The notes beneath the pieces are model-generated. The model saw only the letters and a list, made by a program, of their open reading frames with translations. It was not told the origin of the DNA and made no database searches. A stretch of DNA of 64,000 bases, taken from Streptomyces sp. NBC_01283. Lineage in GTDB: Bacteria > Actinomycetota > Actinomycetes > Streptomycetales > Streptomycetaceae. The DNA is taken from NCBI RefSeq assembly GCF_041435335.1, contig NZ_CP108430.1, positions 1,240,001-1,304,000 on the forward strand, read 5' to 3'. The position numbers and the translations under genes are program-made. This document shows, piece by piece, positions 33,069-42,102 of the stretch. Position 1 is the stretch's first letter. Each line of letters opens with the position of its first letter.

Positions 33069-35633
33069 ATGCTGAAGGCGACGCTCAGGAGCTTCCTCGC
33101 GCACAAGGGCCGACTGCTGCTCTCCGCACTCGCCGTGATCCTCTCGGTGGCGTTCGTAGCGGGCAGCCTCATCTTCTCGGACACGGTGGCCCGCACCTTC
33201 GACCGGCTCTTCGCCTCGACGTCCGCCGATGTGACCGTCGAGCCGAAGGAGAACCTCGACGAGGCGGTGCCCTCGGGGCAGACACCGACGGTCCCGGCGA
33301 AGCTCGCCGACCGTGTCGCCGAGGTCGACGGGGTCGCCAGGACCCGTGTCGACGCGGCCGTCGAGAACATCACGGTCGTCGACAGCGACAACGACCCGGT
33401 GGGCTCCACCACCGGCGCCCCCACCATCGCCACCAACTGGCAGGTCACCGACCGCAGCCCCGTCGAACTCACCTCGGGGCACGCTCCTCGCGGCAGCCAC
33501 CAGGCGCTGCTCGACGCGGACACGGCCGACAAGAAGGACATCGAGATCGGCGACACCCTCACGGTGCTCGCCGCGCCCGGCTCGTTCAAGGTCAGGGTCG
33601 TCGGCATCGTCACCTTCACCACCACCAACCCCGGTGCCGCCCTGGTCTTCCTGGACACCGCCACCGCCCAGCGCGAACTCCTCGGCGACAAGGACGCGGC
33701 GACGGGCATCTCGGCGGACGCCGCCCCCGGCGTGAGCGACACCGAGCTCAAGCGCCGTATCGGCGCCGAACTGGGTTCGGGCTACGACCTCAAGACCGCG
33801 GACGAGCAGGCCGAATCGGCGGCATCCAAACTGGGCGGTTTCCTGGACGTCATCAAGTACGTGATGCTCGGCTTCGCCGGGATCGCCGTCCTGGTCGGCA
33901 TCTTCCTGATCGTCAACACCTTCTCGATGCTGATCGCGCAGCGCACCCGCGAGCTGGGCCTGCTGCGTGCGCTCGGCGCCGACCGCAGGCAGGTCCGCCG
34001 TTCCGTGCTGACCGAGGCGGTACTGCTCGGCGTGGTCGGTTCGACGGTCGGTCTCGCGGCGGGGATCGGGCTCGCGGCCGGACTCATCGAGCTGATGGGC
34101 CTGTTCGGGATGAACCTGAAGTCCACCGAGATGGTCATCGGGTGGGGAACACCCGTCGTCTCGTACGTCGTCGGGGTCGGCGTCACGTTCGTCGCGGCGT
34201 ATCTCCCGGCACGCCGGGCCGCGCAGGTCTCGCCGATGGCGGCACTCGCCGACGCGGAGATCGCGGGCGTGGGACGGCCGTTGAAGATCCGCGCGGTGGC
34301 CGGCGCGGTCGTCGCGGCGGCGGGCGCCGCCGCGCTCGTGGGCTGTGCCACCGCCGAGAAGACCTCATCGGCGGCGTCCCTGCTCGGTCTCGGGCTCGTC
34401 CTCACCCTGATCGCCACCGTCGTCGCGGGACCGCTCCTCGTCCGCCCGGTGATCCGGGTGCTCGGCGGCGCGTTCCCCGCCCTGTTCGGCTCGGTCGGCC
34501 GGATGAGCCAGCGCAACGCGCTGCGCAATCCACGCCGTACGGGTGCCACGGCCGCCGCGCTGATGGTGGGCCTCGCCCTGGTGTGCGGCATGTCCGTGGC
34601 GAGCGCGTCGATGACCAAGTCGTTCGACGAGCAGATCGACAAGACGCTGGGCGCCGACTTCGTCGTACAGAACAGCAACTTCATGCCCTTCTCGCAGGAG
34701 ATCACCGAGAAGGTGCGGGACACCGAGGGCGCCGGGCTCGTCGTGCGCCAGCGGTTCGCTCCCGTCAAGGTGTCCATGCCGGACGGCAAGAACGTGGAGA
34801 CGACCGCGGCGGGCTACGACCCGCGCCTCGACGACGTCGCCCGCGTCACGTACACCGACGGCGGCACCGCCCGGGCGCTCGCGCCCGGAAGCATCGCCAT
34901 GCAGCGGGACTTCGCGCGGGACCACAAGGCGCGGATGGGCTCCAGGCTGCCCGTGGAGTTCCCCGGCGGGCGCAAGACGGAGCTGACGGTGCGCGCGCTC
35001 ACCGACCAGCCGGGAGCCGAGGGGTTCGGCGTCGAGGGCGGGATCTTCTTCGGCATGAAGACCGTCGAGAAGTACGTGCCGGGCGGCCAGGACTCCGCGC
35101 TGTACGTCAACGCGGCATCGGGCACGGACACGGACACACTGCGCGACCGGCTCGAGAAGACGCTCGACCCGTATCCGCAGGTACAGGTCCGCGACCAGGC
35201 CGACTACAAGGACCTGATCCGCCAGCAGATCGCCGTGATGCTCTATCTCGTCTACGCGCTGCTCGGCCTCGCGATCATCATCGCGGTCCTCGGCGTGGTC
35301 AACACCCTTGCCCTGTCGGTCGTGGAGCGCACCCGCGAGATCGGTCTGCTGCGCGCCATCGGGCTCGGCAGGCGGCAGTTGCGCCGGATGATCCGCCTGG
35401 AGTCGGTGGTGATCGCGGTGTTCGGGGCGCTGCTCGGACTCGCACTCGGCCTGGTGTGGGGCGTCTCGGCACAGCAAGTCCTTGCCCTGCAGGGCATGAC
35501 GGCGTTCGCGGTCCCCTGGACGACGGTGATCGCGGTGCTGACCGGCTCGGTGGTCGTCGGTCTGGCGGCGGCCCTGCTGCCCGCGCTGCGCGCATCACGC
35601 ATGAATGTGCTCGCGGCCATCGCGCACGAGTGA
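33069..35633 (+). CDS. FtsX/MacB-type ABC transporter permease, two-domain
   Basis: 854 residues. One N-terminal helix (17-37) and a large extracytoplasmic domain precede three helices near 265-390 with the FtsX signature IAQRTRELGLLRALGADRRQ. A second copy of the module begins with helices near 430-520 and ends with VVERTREIGLLRAIGLGRRQ near 755 plus two more helices. Such duplicated permeases are common in Streptomyces and export peptides, lipoproteins or antibiotics using periplasmic-domain movement. Substrate unknown. Confidence 0.93.
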   Translation: MLKATLRSFLAHKGRLLLSALAVILSVAFVAGSLIFSDTVARTFDRLFASTSADVTVEPKENLDEAVPSGQTPTVPAKLADRVAEVDGVARTRVDAAVENITVVDSDNDPVGSTTGAPTIATNWQVTDRSPVELTSGHAPRGSHQALLDADTADKKDIEIGDTLTVLAAPGSFKVRVVGIVTFTTTNPGAALVFLDTATAQRELLGDKDAATGISADAAPGVSDTELKRRIGAELGSGYDLKTADEQAESAASKLGGFLDVIKYVMLGFAGIAVLVGIFLIVNTFSMLIAQRTRELGLLRALGADRRQVRRSVLTEAVLLGVVGSTVGLAAGIGLAAGLIELMGLFGMNLKSTEMVIGWGTPVVSYVVGVGVTFVAAYLPARRAAQVSPMAALADAEIAGVGRPLKIRAVAGAVVAAAGAAALVGCATAEKTSSAASLLGLGLVLTLIATVVAGPLLVRPVIRVLGGAFPALFGSVGRMSQRNALRNPRRTGATAAALMVGLALVCGMSVASASMTKSFDEQIDKTLGADFVVQNSNFMPFSQEITEKVRDTEGAGLVVRQRFAPVKVSMPDGKNVETTAAGYDPRLDDVARVTYTDGGTARALAPGSIAMQRDFARDHKARMGSRLPVEFPGGRKTELTVRALTDQPGAEGFGVEGGIFFGMKTVEKYVPGGQDSALYVNAASGTDTDTLRDRLEKTLDPYPQVQVRDQADYKDLIRQQIAVMLYLVYALLGLAIIIAVLGVVNTLALSVVERTREIGLLRAIGLGRRQLRRMIRLESVVIAVFGALLGLALGLVWGVSAQQVLALQGMTAFAVPWTTVIAVLTGSVVVGLAAALLPALRASRMNVLAAIAHE

Positions 35634-35653
35634 GCCACATGAGTGAGCCAATA

Positions 35654-35677
35654 GCCCGGCCGCGCGTGCGGCCGGGC
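35654..35677. terminator. Bidirectional terminator between ABC permease and propeller gene
   Basis: A perfect 10-bp stem (35654-35663 with 35668-35677) and GCGT loop, placed between two convergent genes. Confidence 0.75.
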
Positions 35678-35709
35678 CTGGCGGATTGCTTGGCGAGCTA
35701 CTTGGCGAG

Positions 35710-37335
35710 CTACTTGGCGGCGAATCCGAACATCATGATCGTCTTCTTGTCGTCGGAGTACTGGCCGAGCAGATCGGAGCTGAGGAACAGCTTGTTGCGG
35801 TGGAAGCGCAGTTCGGAGATCAGGGGCGGCAGCGCGGTCGGCCGGGTGCCGGCGTCGAGGAGCACCGTCTCCTTCTTCAGGTCCCTGCCGTCGAGGGAGA
35901 CGACCTGGGCGTACGGGCCGCTCTTGTAGACGAGTACGTTCCCGCCGTCCATGCGGATCGGGAAGATGGGGGAGCTGTCGCCCGCCTCCACCCTCTCCCC
36001 CGTGGTCTTTCCGGTGGCCAGGGAGAAGACGACGATGTCGTTCGTCGACGAGTACTCCTTCGCCCCGTCGCGCTGCTCGGTGGGGACGTAGAGCTTGTCG
36101 TTGCCCGCCACGATGCCCCGGCAGTCCTGGACGATGGACACGGTGCCGCACTCGTGCAGGTACTTGTCGTCCGGCAGCGCGATCCTCGTGCGCCGCTCGC
36201 CCTTCTCGTCGATGGAGAAGACGTCCGTGGCGCCGGACGAGCTGATCTCACCGGAGTCGAGAGCGAGAACCACCGGCTTGGTGGAGACCACGCTGGGGCT
36301 GCGGACGCCCGCGGGCAGCTTGTGGGTCCACTTCGACTTTCCCGTGGTGGGGTCGAGGAGCTGGACCTGGAATCGCTCCGATCCGTAGTCACCGCAGGAG
36401 CGGACCGCCAGGAGCCGCTCGCCGCCGCCGTACCCGACGTCGCGGCACTTGTCCCCCTGCTTCGGCTCCCACCGCACATCGCCGCTGCGCAGGTCGAAAG
36501 CCGCGCCACCGTAGAGGCCTCCGACGGCGACCGTGTCACCGGTGATGGTGACCTGGTTGAACGCCGTCTTCTTCTTCTGGTAGCCGATGGTGATCGACTT
36601 GGTCCAGAGCTTCTTGCCGGTGTCCACGTCGAAGGCGGTGACCTCGGTGCACGCGTCCTTGAAGCCCCTGTCGTCATGCACTTTCGCCCCCGTGACGACA
36701 ACGGCGATGTTGCCCTTGCCGACATCCGGGGAGCCCGCGCAGGACTCCCCCGGCTTCGGCAGGCGCCAGAGCCCCTTCCCCGACGTGGCATCGACGCCGA
36801 CGATCGCCTCGACCGAGGCCTTCGCGTACACCTTGTCGGTGAGCCAGGACCCCTGCGCCTTCCAAGTGGTCTCCCCCTTCGGCAACTTGGGCTGGAGGGC
36901 CTTGGTCGTGAAGAAGGCCTTGGGGGCCTTCGGTGCCGTCTCCTTCGGCTTCTCGTACTTGGGTGCCGCATTGTCGCCGCCCGGCTTGGCCGCGGTCTTG
37001 TCCTTCGAGCCGCCGCCCGCCGAAGTGGCATACCAGACGCCGCCGCCGACGATCAGGGCGATCGCGGTGACGACGGAGACGACGATCGCGGTGCGGCGGC
37101 CGGGCCGTCCGCCTCCGCCCGGTGATCGCGCGGGCCCCGGTATCGGCTGGTAGACCTGGTGAGGGCCGAAGCCGTCCGGCGGCGGGGCGGCAGGCGGGCC
37201 GAAGCCCGGTGCCTGCCCTTGCCGGGGCGGTCCGAAGGCGCCTTGTGGAGGTGGACCGAAGGCTCCCTGCTGCGGGGGCATCGGGCCCTGGGGGTGCTGG
37301 GGGTGCTGCTCAGGGGGTGGCGGGGGCTGCGTCAT
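35710..37335 (-). CDS. Membrane-anchored PQQ-like beta-propeller protein
   Basis: 541 residues. A proline-, glutamine- and glycine-rich cytoplasmic N-terminus (about 1-80) precedes one membrane helix at about 82-104, then a linker and a beta-propeller of PQQ-like blades, each marked by DVDTGKKLW-type turns (for instance VDATSGKGLWRLPKPG and LDPTTGKSKWTHKLP). There are paired cysteines in several blades. It is a paralogue of the next gene upstream. Role unknown; similar proteins scaffold outer-surface complexes. The codons before the stop repeat a 12-base unit. Confidence 0.85.
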   Translation of the reverse strand: MTQPPPPPEQHPQHPQGPMPPQQGAFGPPPQGAFGPPRQGQAPGFGPPAAPPPDGFGPHQVYQPIPGPARSPGGGGRPGRRTAIVVSVVTAIALIVGGGVWYATSAGGGSKDKTAAKPGGDNAAPKYEKPKETAPKAPKAFFTTKALQPKLPKGETTWKAQGSWLTDKVYAKASVEAIVGVDATSGKGLWRLPKPGESCAGSPDVGKGNIAVVVTGAKVHDDRGFKDACTEVTAFDVDTGKKLWTKSITIGYQKKKTAFNQVTITGDTVAVGGLYGGAAFDLRSGDVRWEPKQGDKCRDVGYGGGERLLAVRSCGDYGSERFQVQLLDPTTGKSKWTHKLPAGVRSPSVVSTKPVVLALDSGEISSSGATDVFSIDEKGERRTRIALPDDKYLHECGTVSIVQDCRGIVAGNDKLYVPTEQRDGAKEYSSTNDIVVFSLATGKTTGERVEAGDSSPIFPIRMDGGNVLVYKSGPYAQVVSLDGRDLKKETVLLDAGTRPTALPPLISELRFHRNKLFLSSDLLGQYSDDKKTIMMFGFAAK

Positions 37336-37392
37336 CGTGACTCCACTGCTGGTGAGGGTGGGGGTGGGGATGTCTGCTGCTCGACCGGGGCC

Positions 37393-38964
37393 TCACCGGG
37401 CGAAGGAGAGCATGCGGGCGCTGCCTTCCTCCCCCTTGCCGCCGTGCGCCTTGCCTTCCAGGCGCGTCGGGGTCACGAAGAACCGCCCGTCGGCGTACAG
37501 GGTGTTGCCCGCGAGCATCCCGGATTCCATCTCCTGGGCCGACGAGGTGTGCCGCAGCAGCACGTCGGGCTTGCCACCCTTGGGGCCGAACCGCACGGTC
37601 TGACCGCTCTTGCCGTCCTGCGCGAACGCGTAGGAGATCAGTCCGGGCCGGTCGCCCCCGGTCACCGCGACCGGCGTGATCTGCCGCCCGCCCCCGACCG
37701 AGCCGGTCCACTTCGACTTCCCCGTACGGAGGTCGAAGGCGACGATCTTGTTGGGCCCGAGGATGCCGTCCTTGGGCTCGCTCGCCAGATAAAGGGTGTC
37801 CGCGCCGACGGCGGCACCCGGACAGTTCTGCATGCCCTCGCCGGAGTCACCCGCCCCGGCACACATCGAGAAGACGTCCGGGCCCTTGTCGAGGCGGATC
37901 CAGGAGCGCTGCTTCCCCTTGTCGTCGACGGCGACGGCCGCCCACTCGTCCATCTCGTCACGGTTCTGGACGACGATCACGGCGGGGTCCACGGAGTAGA
38001 CCTTCCGGATGTTCCAGCCCTTCTTCGTCCGGTAGCTCCACTTGACGTCACCGGTGCGGGGATCGAGCTTCTTGAGGCGGCCGTGCGTGCTGGGGCTGCC
38101 CGGCTGGCAGCCCTCCACCTGGAGCAGCTGCGAGCCGCCCGCGACGCCGTCCAGGGAGCAGCCGCCCTTGCGCTCCCGCTCGGTGGTGAACAGCCGCTTG
38201 CCGTCGCCGATCCGGTAGCCGCGCATGGTGGCGCTCTGGTCGACCATCACGGTGCTGCCCGTGATGGAGACGTGCGTCATGCTCGTGTCGTCCCAGAAAC
38301 CGCCGTCGACGAGCTCCTTGTGCCAGCCCTTCTCGCCGGTCTTCAGGTCGATCATCCGCAGCTGGTCGCACTCCGTGTTCCGCTCGGACTTCCGCTTCGT
38401 GTACACGACGACGACCTTGCCGTCCGGTGTGGGGTTCACAGGGGTGTCGCAGACCGTGCCGGGCAGCGGCACCGACCAGGCCTTGGAGCCGTCGGCGGTC
38501 CGGTACCCGGTGACCTCGTCGTACTCGGCCTGCGCCACGATCCCGTCCACGTGCCAGAGGTCGAGGAGCTGTGCGCCCTTGCCCGGCAGCTTGATGTCGT
38601 TCATCGCGACCCAGGCCTTGGCCTCGCCCGGTTTGCGCCCCGCGTTGACGTCGATCACGGCGCCCGACCCCTCGTCCTTCCCGTCGGCGTCGGGGCCGGC
38701 GTCCTGCCCGGGACCGGCCGACTCCCGCCCGCCGTCCGGCGATTGACGTGTCTGCCCGGCCACGGGCCGACGGGAACCGCTCCCGTCCCCGTCTCCGTCT
38801 GCTTGTGTGACGGCGTAGAGACCCACACCGATCAGGACCAGGGCGACGGCGCCGGCACCTAGGGCGTAGCGGAGCTTTCGCGGGGTGCCGGCCGGGGGCG
38901 CCGGCTGGACGTAGGGGTTGCCGGGCACGGGCTGATGCACCGGCTCGGACTCACGATTGACCAT
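37393..38964 (-). CDS. Membrane-anchored PQQ-like beta-propeller protein (paralogue)
   Basis: 523 residues: a proline-rich N-terminus, membrane helix about 33-53, an acidic Asp/Gly/Ser linker (about 55-100), then a PQQ-like propeller with blades such as YRTADGSKAWSVPLPG, IDLKTGEKGWHKELV and FDLRTGKSKWTGSVG. Cysteine pairs in blades suggest an extracellular location. 57 bases upstream of its paralogue, so likely one operon. A CTAGA-N7-TCTAG operator-like site lies 31 bases before the start. Confidence 0.85.
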   Translation of the reverse strand: MVNRESEPVHQPVPGNPYVQPAPPAGTPRKLRYALGAGAVALVLIGVGLYAVTQADGDGDGSGSRRPVAGQTRQSPDGGRESAGPGQDAGPDADGKDEGSGAVIDVNAGRKPGEAKAWVAMNDIKLPGKGAQLLDLWHVDGIVAQAEYDEVTGYRTADGSKAWSVPLPGTVCDTPVNPTPDGKVVVVYTKRKSERNTECDQLRMIDLKTGEKGWHKELVDGGFWDDTSMTHVSITGSTVMVDQSATMRGYRIGDGKRLFTTERERKGGCSLDGVAGGSQLLQVEGCQPGSPSTHGRLKKLDPRTGDVKWSYRTKKGWNIRKVYSVDPAVIVVQNRDEMDEWAAVAVDDKGKQRSWIRLDKGPDVFSMCAGAGDSGEGMQNCPGAAVGADTLYLASEPKDGILGPNKIVAFDLRTGKSKWTGSVGGGRQITPVAVTGGDRPGLISYAFAQDGKSGQTVRFGPKGGKPDVLLRHTSSAQEMESGMLAGNTLYADGRFFVTPTRLEGKAHGGKGEEGSARMLSFAR

Positions 38965-38994
38965 GACCGAGATTCTGGACCAAGGAGCACCCTA

Positions 38995-39013
38995 TCTAGA
39001 GACATTTTCTAGA
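38995..39013. promoter_or_regulatory. Palindromic operator-like site TCTAGA-N7-TCTAGA
   Basis: A perfect inverted repeat around GACATTT in an AT-rich promoter region, 31 bases before the propeller gene at 38964. The same CTAGA-N7-TCTAG design occurs upstream of the TetR gene at 52422. Confidence 0.5.
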
Positions 39014-39113
39014 AAAAGTTTTTAACGCAGGTTTCCGTTCCGCGCCGGACGGCACCAGCAGGACCGGCAGAAATCGCTGGCCGGACAGGCGGCGGGCCTG
39101 CTTACATCTCTCC

Positions 39114-39539
39114 ATGAGTGATCTCCGCATCCGCTGCGCGACCCCTTCGGACATCGACCCCGTCCTGCGATTCTGGCGCGATGCCGCGGAAGGGACGAGC
39201 ATCAGCGACGACCAGGACGGGGTGGCGCGCCTCGTCGCCCGCGACCCCGAGGCCCTGCTGCTCGCCGAGCGCGACGGCCTCCTCGTCGGCACCGCGATAG
39301 CCGGCTTCGACGGCTGGCGCTGCCACCTCTACCGCCTCGCCGTGCACCCGGACCACCGCCGCCAGGGCATCGGCTCGGCGCTGCTCGCCGCGGCGGAGGA
39401 GCGTTTCGTGGGCCTGGGCGGGCGTCGCGGCGACGCCATGGTCCTCAACCGCAACGAGCAGGCCCATCACACATGGCATGCCGCGGGCTACGCGCCCCAG
39501 CCGCAGTGGAGCCGCTGGGTGAAGCACCTCACCGCCTGA
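39114..39539 (+). CDS. GNAT family N-acetyltransferase
   Basis: 141 residues. Acetyl-CoA motif A is LAVHPDHRRQGIGSALLAAA near 75-94, and the end WHAAGYAPQPQWSRWVKHLT has the tyrosine/tryptophan pattern of ribosomal-protein or small-molecule GNATs. Divergent from the propeller operon; it stands alone and the substrate is not evident. Confidence 0.92.
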   Translation: MSDLRIRCATPSDIDPVLRFWRDAAEGTSISDDQDGVARLVARDPEALLLAERDGLLVGTAIAGFDGWRCHLYRLAVHPDHRRQGIGSALLAAAEERFVGLGGRRGDAMVLNRNEQAHHTWHAAGYAPQPQWSRWVKHLTA

Positions 39540-39720
39540 GCGGCCGGACCGCGGGTACCCGTGTCCGGTCCGCCCGAGTGGGCTTTGCTGATCCTTTAAA
39601 ATGGACGGACCACTCGGCCCTCTACGAAAGGTGTGAGCGTCCGCCCATGGGCGAGCCTCCCAGTACCCGACATCGCGCATTCCCCCGCCTCCTGTCCGAT
39701 CATGGGACGGAGGTGACCCG

Positions 39721-41052
39721 ATGACCGAAGTGCTCCTGCTCCTTGTGGCGGTGCTGCTGTCGCTGGCCTGTGGTGTCTTCGTCGCGGCCGAGTTCTCCCT
39801 CACGACGGTCGAGCGCAGCGAGCTCGAGCGCGCCGCCGAACGCGGCGAGCGCGGTGCCGCCGGCGCCCTCAAGGCCGTCAAGAACCTCACGTTCCAGCTC
39901 TCCGGGGCCCAGCTGGGCATCACCGTCACCAACCTGGTCGTCGGCATGCTCTCCGAGGCCTCCATCGCCAAGCTGATCTCGGGCCCGCTGCGTGCCCTGG
40001 GCATCCCCGCATCGGCGGCCTCCTCGATCGCCCTCGTCATCGGCACGGCTCTGTCGACGGTCTTCCTGATGGTCGTCGGTGAGCTGGTCCCCAAGAACTG
40101 GGCGATCTCGTCGCCGCTGGCCGTCGCCAAACGGGTGGCGACCCCGCAGCGCTGGTTCAGCGCCCTGTTCCGCCCCTTCATCGCGCACCTGAACAACACC
40201 GCCAACCGCTCCGTACGCCGCTTCGGCATCCAGCCCACCGAGGAGCTGGCCTCCGCCCGCAGCCCCAAGGAGCTGGTGGCACTCGCCCGGCACTCCGCCA
40301 AGGAGGGCGCCCTGGAGGCGGACACCGCCGAGCTGTTCGTCCGCACCCTGAACCTGGCCGACCTCTCCGCGGAGAACGTGATGACGCCGCGGGTCCAGGT
40401 CATGGCCCTCGACGTGATGGCCACCTGCGAGGACGTCGCGAACGCCACCCGGGCGACGGGCCTGTCCCGCTTCCCCGTCTACCGTGGCAACCTCGACTCG
40501 GTCGTCGGCGTCGCGCACATCAAGGACGTCCTCGCCATCCCGGCCGAGCGCCGGGCCCGCTACCCCGTCGCCGAGCTGATGCGCGAGCCGCTCCTCGTAC
40601 CGGAGTCGCTGACCGTCGACCGCCTGCTCGACCGGCTCTCCGGCAAGCGCACGATGGCCGTGGTCATCGACGAGTACGGCGGCACGGCCGGCGTGGCGAC
40701 CCTGGAGGACATCGTCGAGGAGGTCGTCGGCGAGGTACGGGACGAGCACGACCCGCACGAGACGCCCGACATCGCCTCGGACGGCACGGACGACGACGGC
40801 CGGACGCGGTACTCCGCCGACGGCTCGGCCCGCACCGACCAGCTGGCCCGCGTCGGCCTGCGCGCGCCGGACGGGCCGTACGAGACGCTCGCCGGACTCG
40901 TCGCGACCGAGCTCGGCCGTATCCCTGCCGAGGGCGACAGCCTGGAGGTGGGCGGCTGGCGGCTCGACGTCGTGGACGCCCGCGGCCGCCGCGCGGCCCG
41001 CGTCCTGCTGCACGCGCCCCTGCACGACGACCACCAGGAGGAGGAGCGATGA
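39721..41052 (+). CDS. CNNM/CBS transporter with CorC domain (hemolysin family), long paralogue
   Basis: 443 residues. CNNM (DUF21) membrane domain with about four helices (1-190; CGVFVAAEFSLTTVERSELE near 18-37), a CBS pair (about 205-335; NVMTPRVQVMALDV and VIDEYGGTAGVATLEDIVEE), and a C-terminal CorC/HlyC domain (about 350-435). The family moves Mg2+ or other divalent cations out of the cell. Its stop overlaps the next gene by four bases, forming a heteromeric-looking pair. Confidence 0.92.
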   Translation: MTEVLLLLVAVLLSLACGVFVAAEFSLTTVERSELERAAERGERGAAGALKAVKNLTFQLSGAQLGITVTNLVVGMLSEASIAKLISGPLRALGIPASAASSIALVIGTALSTVFLMVVGELVPKNWAISSPLAVAKRVATPQRWFSALFRPFIAHLNNTANRSVRRFGIQPTEELASARSPKELVALARHSAKEGALEADTAELFVRTLNLADLSAENVMTPRVQVMALDVMATCEDVANATRATGLSRFPVYRGNLDSVVGVAHIKDVLAIPAERRARYPVAELMREPLLVPESLTVDRLLDRLSGKRTMAVVIDEYGGTAGVATLEDIVEEVVGEVRDEHDPHETPDIASDGTDDDGRTRYSADGSARTDQLARVGLRAPDGPYETLAGLVATELGRIPAEGDSLEVGGWRLDVVDARGRRAARVLLHAPLHDDHQEEER

Positions 41053-42062
41053 CCGTCATCCAGTTGCTGATCGGCCTTGCGACCCTCGTCGTCAACGCCT
41101 TCTTCGTGGGCGCCGAGTTCGCCCTCATCTCCGTACGCAGGAGCCAGATCGAGCCGTACGCCGAGGACGACGACCGGCGTGCCAAGAGCGTGCTGTGGGG
41201 CCTGCAGCACGTCTCGGCGCTACTGGCCGCAGCGCAGCTCGGCATCACGCTGTGCACGCTGGTGCTCGGCATCGTCGCCGAGCCCGCGATCGCGCACATC
41301 CTGGAGCCGATTTTCGACGGTGTCGGGGTGCCGCACGGTCTGGTCCACCCGATCTCGTTCGTCATCGCCCTGGCGGTCGCGACGTATCTGCACATGCTGC
41401 TCGGCGAGATGGTCCCCAAGAACATCTCGCTGGCCGAGCCGGTGCGCACGGCTCTGCTGCTCGGTCCGCCGCTGGTCGCGATCGCACGGGCGCTGCGCCC
41501 GGTCATCTTCGCGATCAACGCGTTCGCCAACGGCCTCCTGAAGCTGCTCAGGGTCGAGGCGAAGGACGAGGTGAGCGCGTCCTTCTCGGACGACGAACTC
41601 GCCCGGATGGTCAAGGACTCCGGTGACGCGGGCCTGCTCGACGACCGCGCCCAGGAGCGGCTGCACGACGCCCTTGAGCTGGGCCGTCGTCCCGTCAGGG
41701 ATGTGGTGCTGCCGCTGGAGAGCGTGGTCTACGCCCGCGTGGGCGTGACGCCCGAGGAGCTGGAGCGGCTTTCGGCGGAGTCGGGTTTCTCGCGCTTCCC
41801 CGTCGTGGACGACGGCCGTCGCATCGTCGGCTATCTCCACGTCAAGGACGCGCTCGACCGGATGCCGCGCGATCTGCCGTTCCGGGTGCCGGACATGCGC
41901 AAGATCGCCCAGGTCCGTGAGGCCACGCCGCTGGACGACGTGCTGACCGCGATGCGCGGCAGCCGCACGCACGTGGCGGCGGTGCTCGGCTCGGACGGCA
42001 GGCTGGCCGGCATGGTCACGATGGAGGACGTACTCAGGGAGCTGTTCGGTCAGCCCGTCTGA
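41049..42062 (+). CDS. CNNM/CBS transporter without CorC domain, short paralogue
   Basis: 337 residues: DUF21 membrane domain (1-185; AFFVGAEFALISVRRSQIEP near 17-36) and a CBS pair (about 200-335; RFPVVDDGRRIVGYLHVKDA, VTMEDVLRELFGQPV), but no CorC/HlyC tail. The four-base overlap with its long partner suggests a two-subunit transporter. A second such pair lies inverted at 45730-48089. Confidence 0.92.
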   Translation: MTVIQLLIGLATLVVNAFFVGAEFALISVRRSQIEPYAEDDDRRAKSVLWGLQHVSALLAAAQLGITLCTLVLGIVAEPAIAHILEPIFDGVGVPHGLVHPISFVIALAVATYLHMLLGEMVPKNISLAEPVRTALLLGPPLVAIARALRPVIFAINAFANGLLKLLRVEAKDEVSASFSDDELARMVKDSGDAGLLDDRAQERLHDALELGRRPVRDVVLPLESVVYARVGVTPEELERLSAESGFSRFPVVDDGRRIVGYLHVKDALDRMPRDLPFRVPDMRKIAQVREATPLDDVLTAMRGSRTHVAAVLGSDGRLAGMVTMEDVLRELFGQPV

Positions 42063-42102
42063 GGCCCGGCCGAAGCGCTCTGAAGCGAGGGGGATGCGCA
42101 CC

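Noticed and set aside
35686..35720. Triple 12-base repeat near the end of the propeller gene
   Set aside because: Only two or three units spanning the stop codon; most likely duplication of the end by slippage, with no evidence of function.
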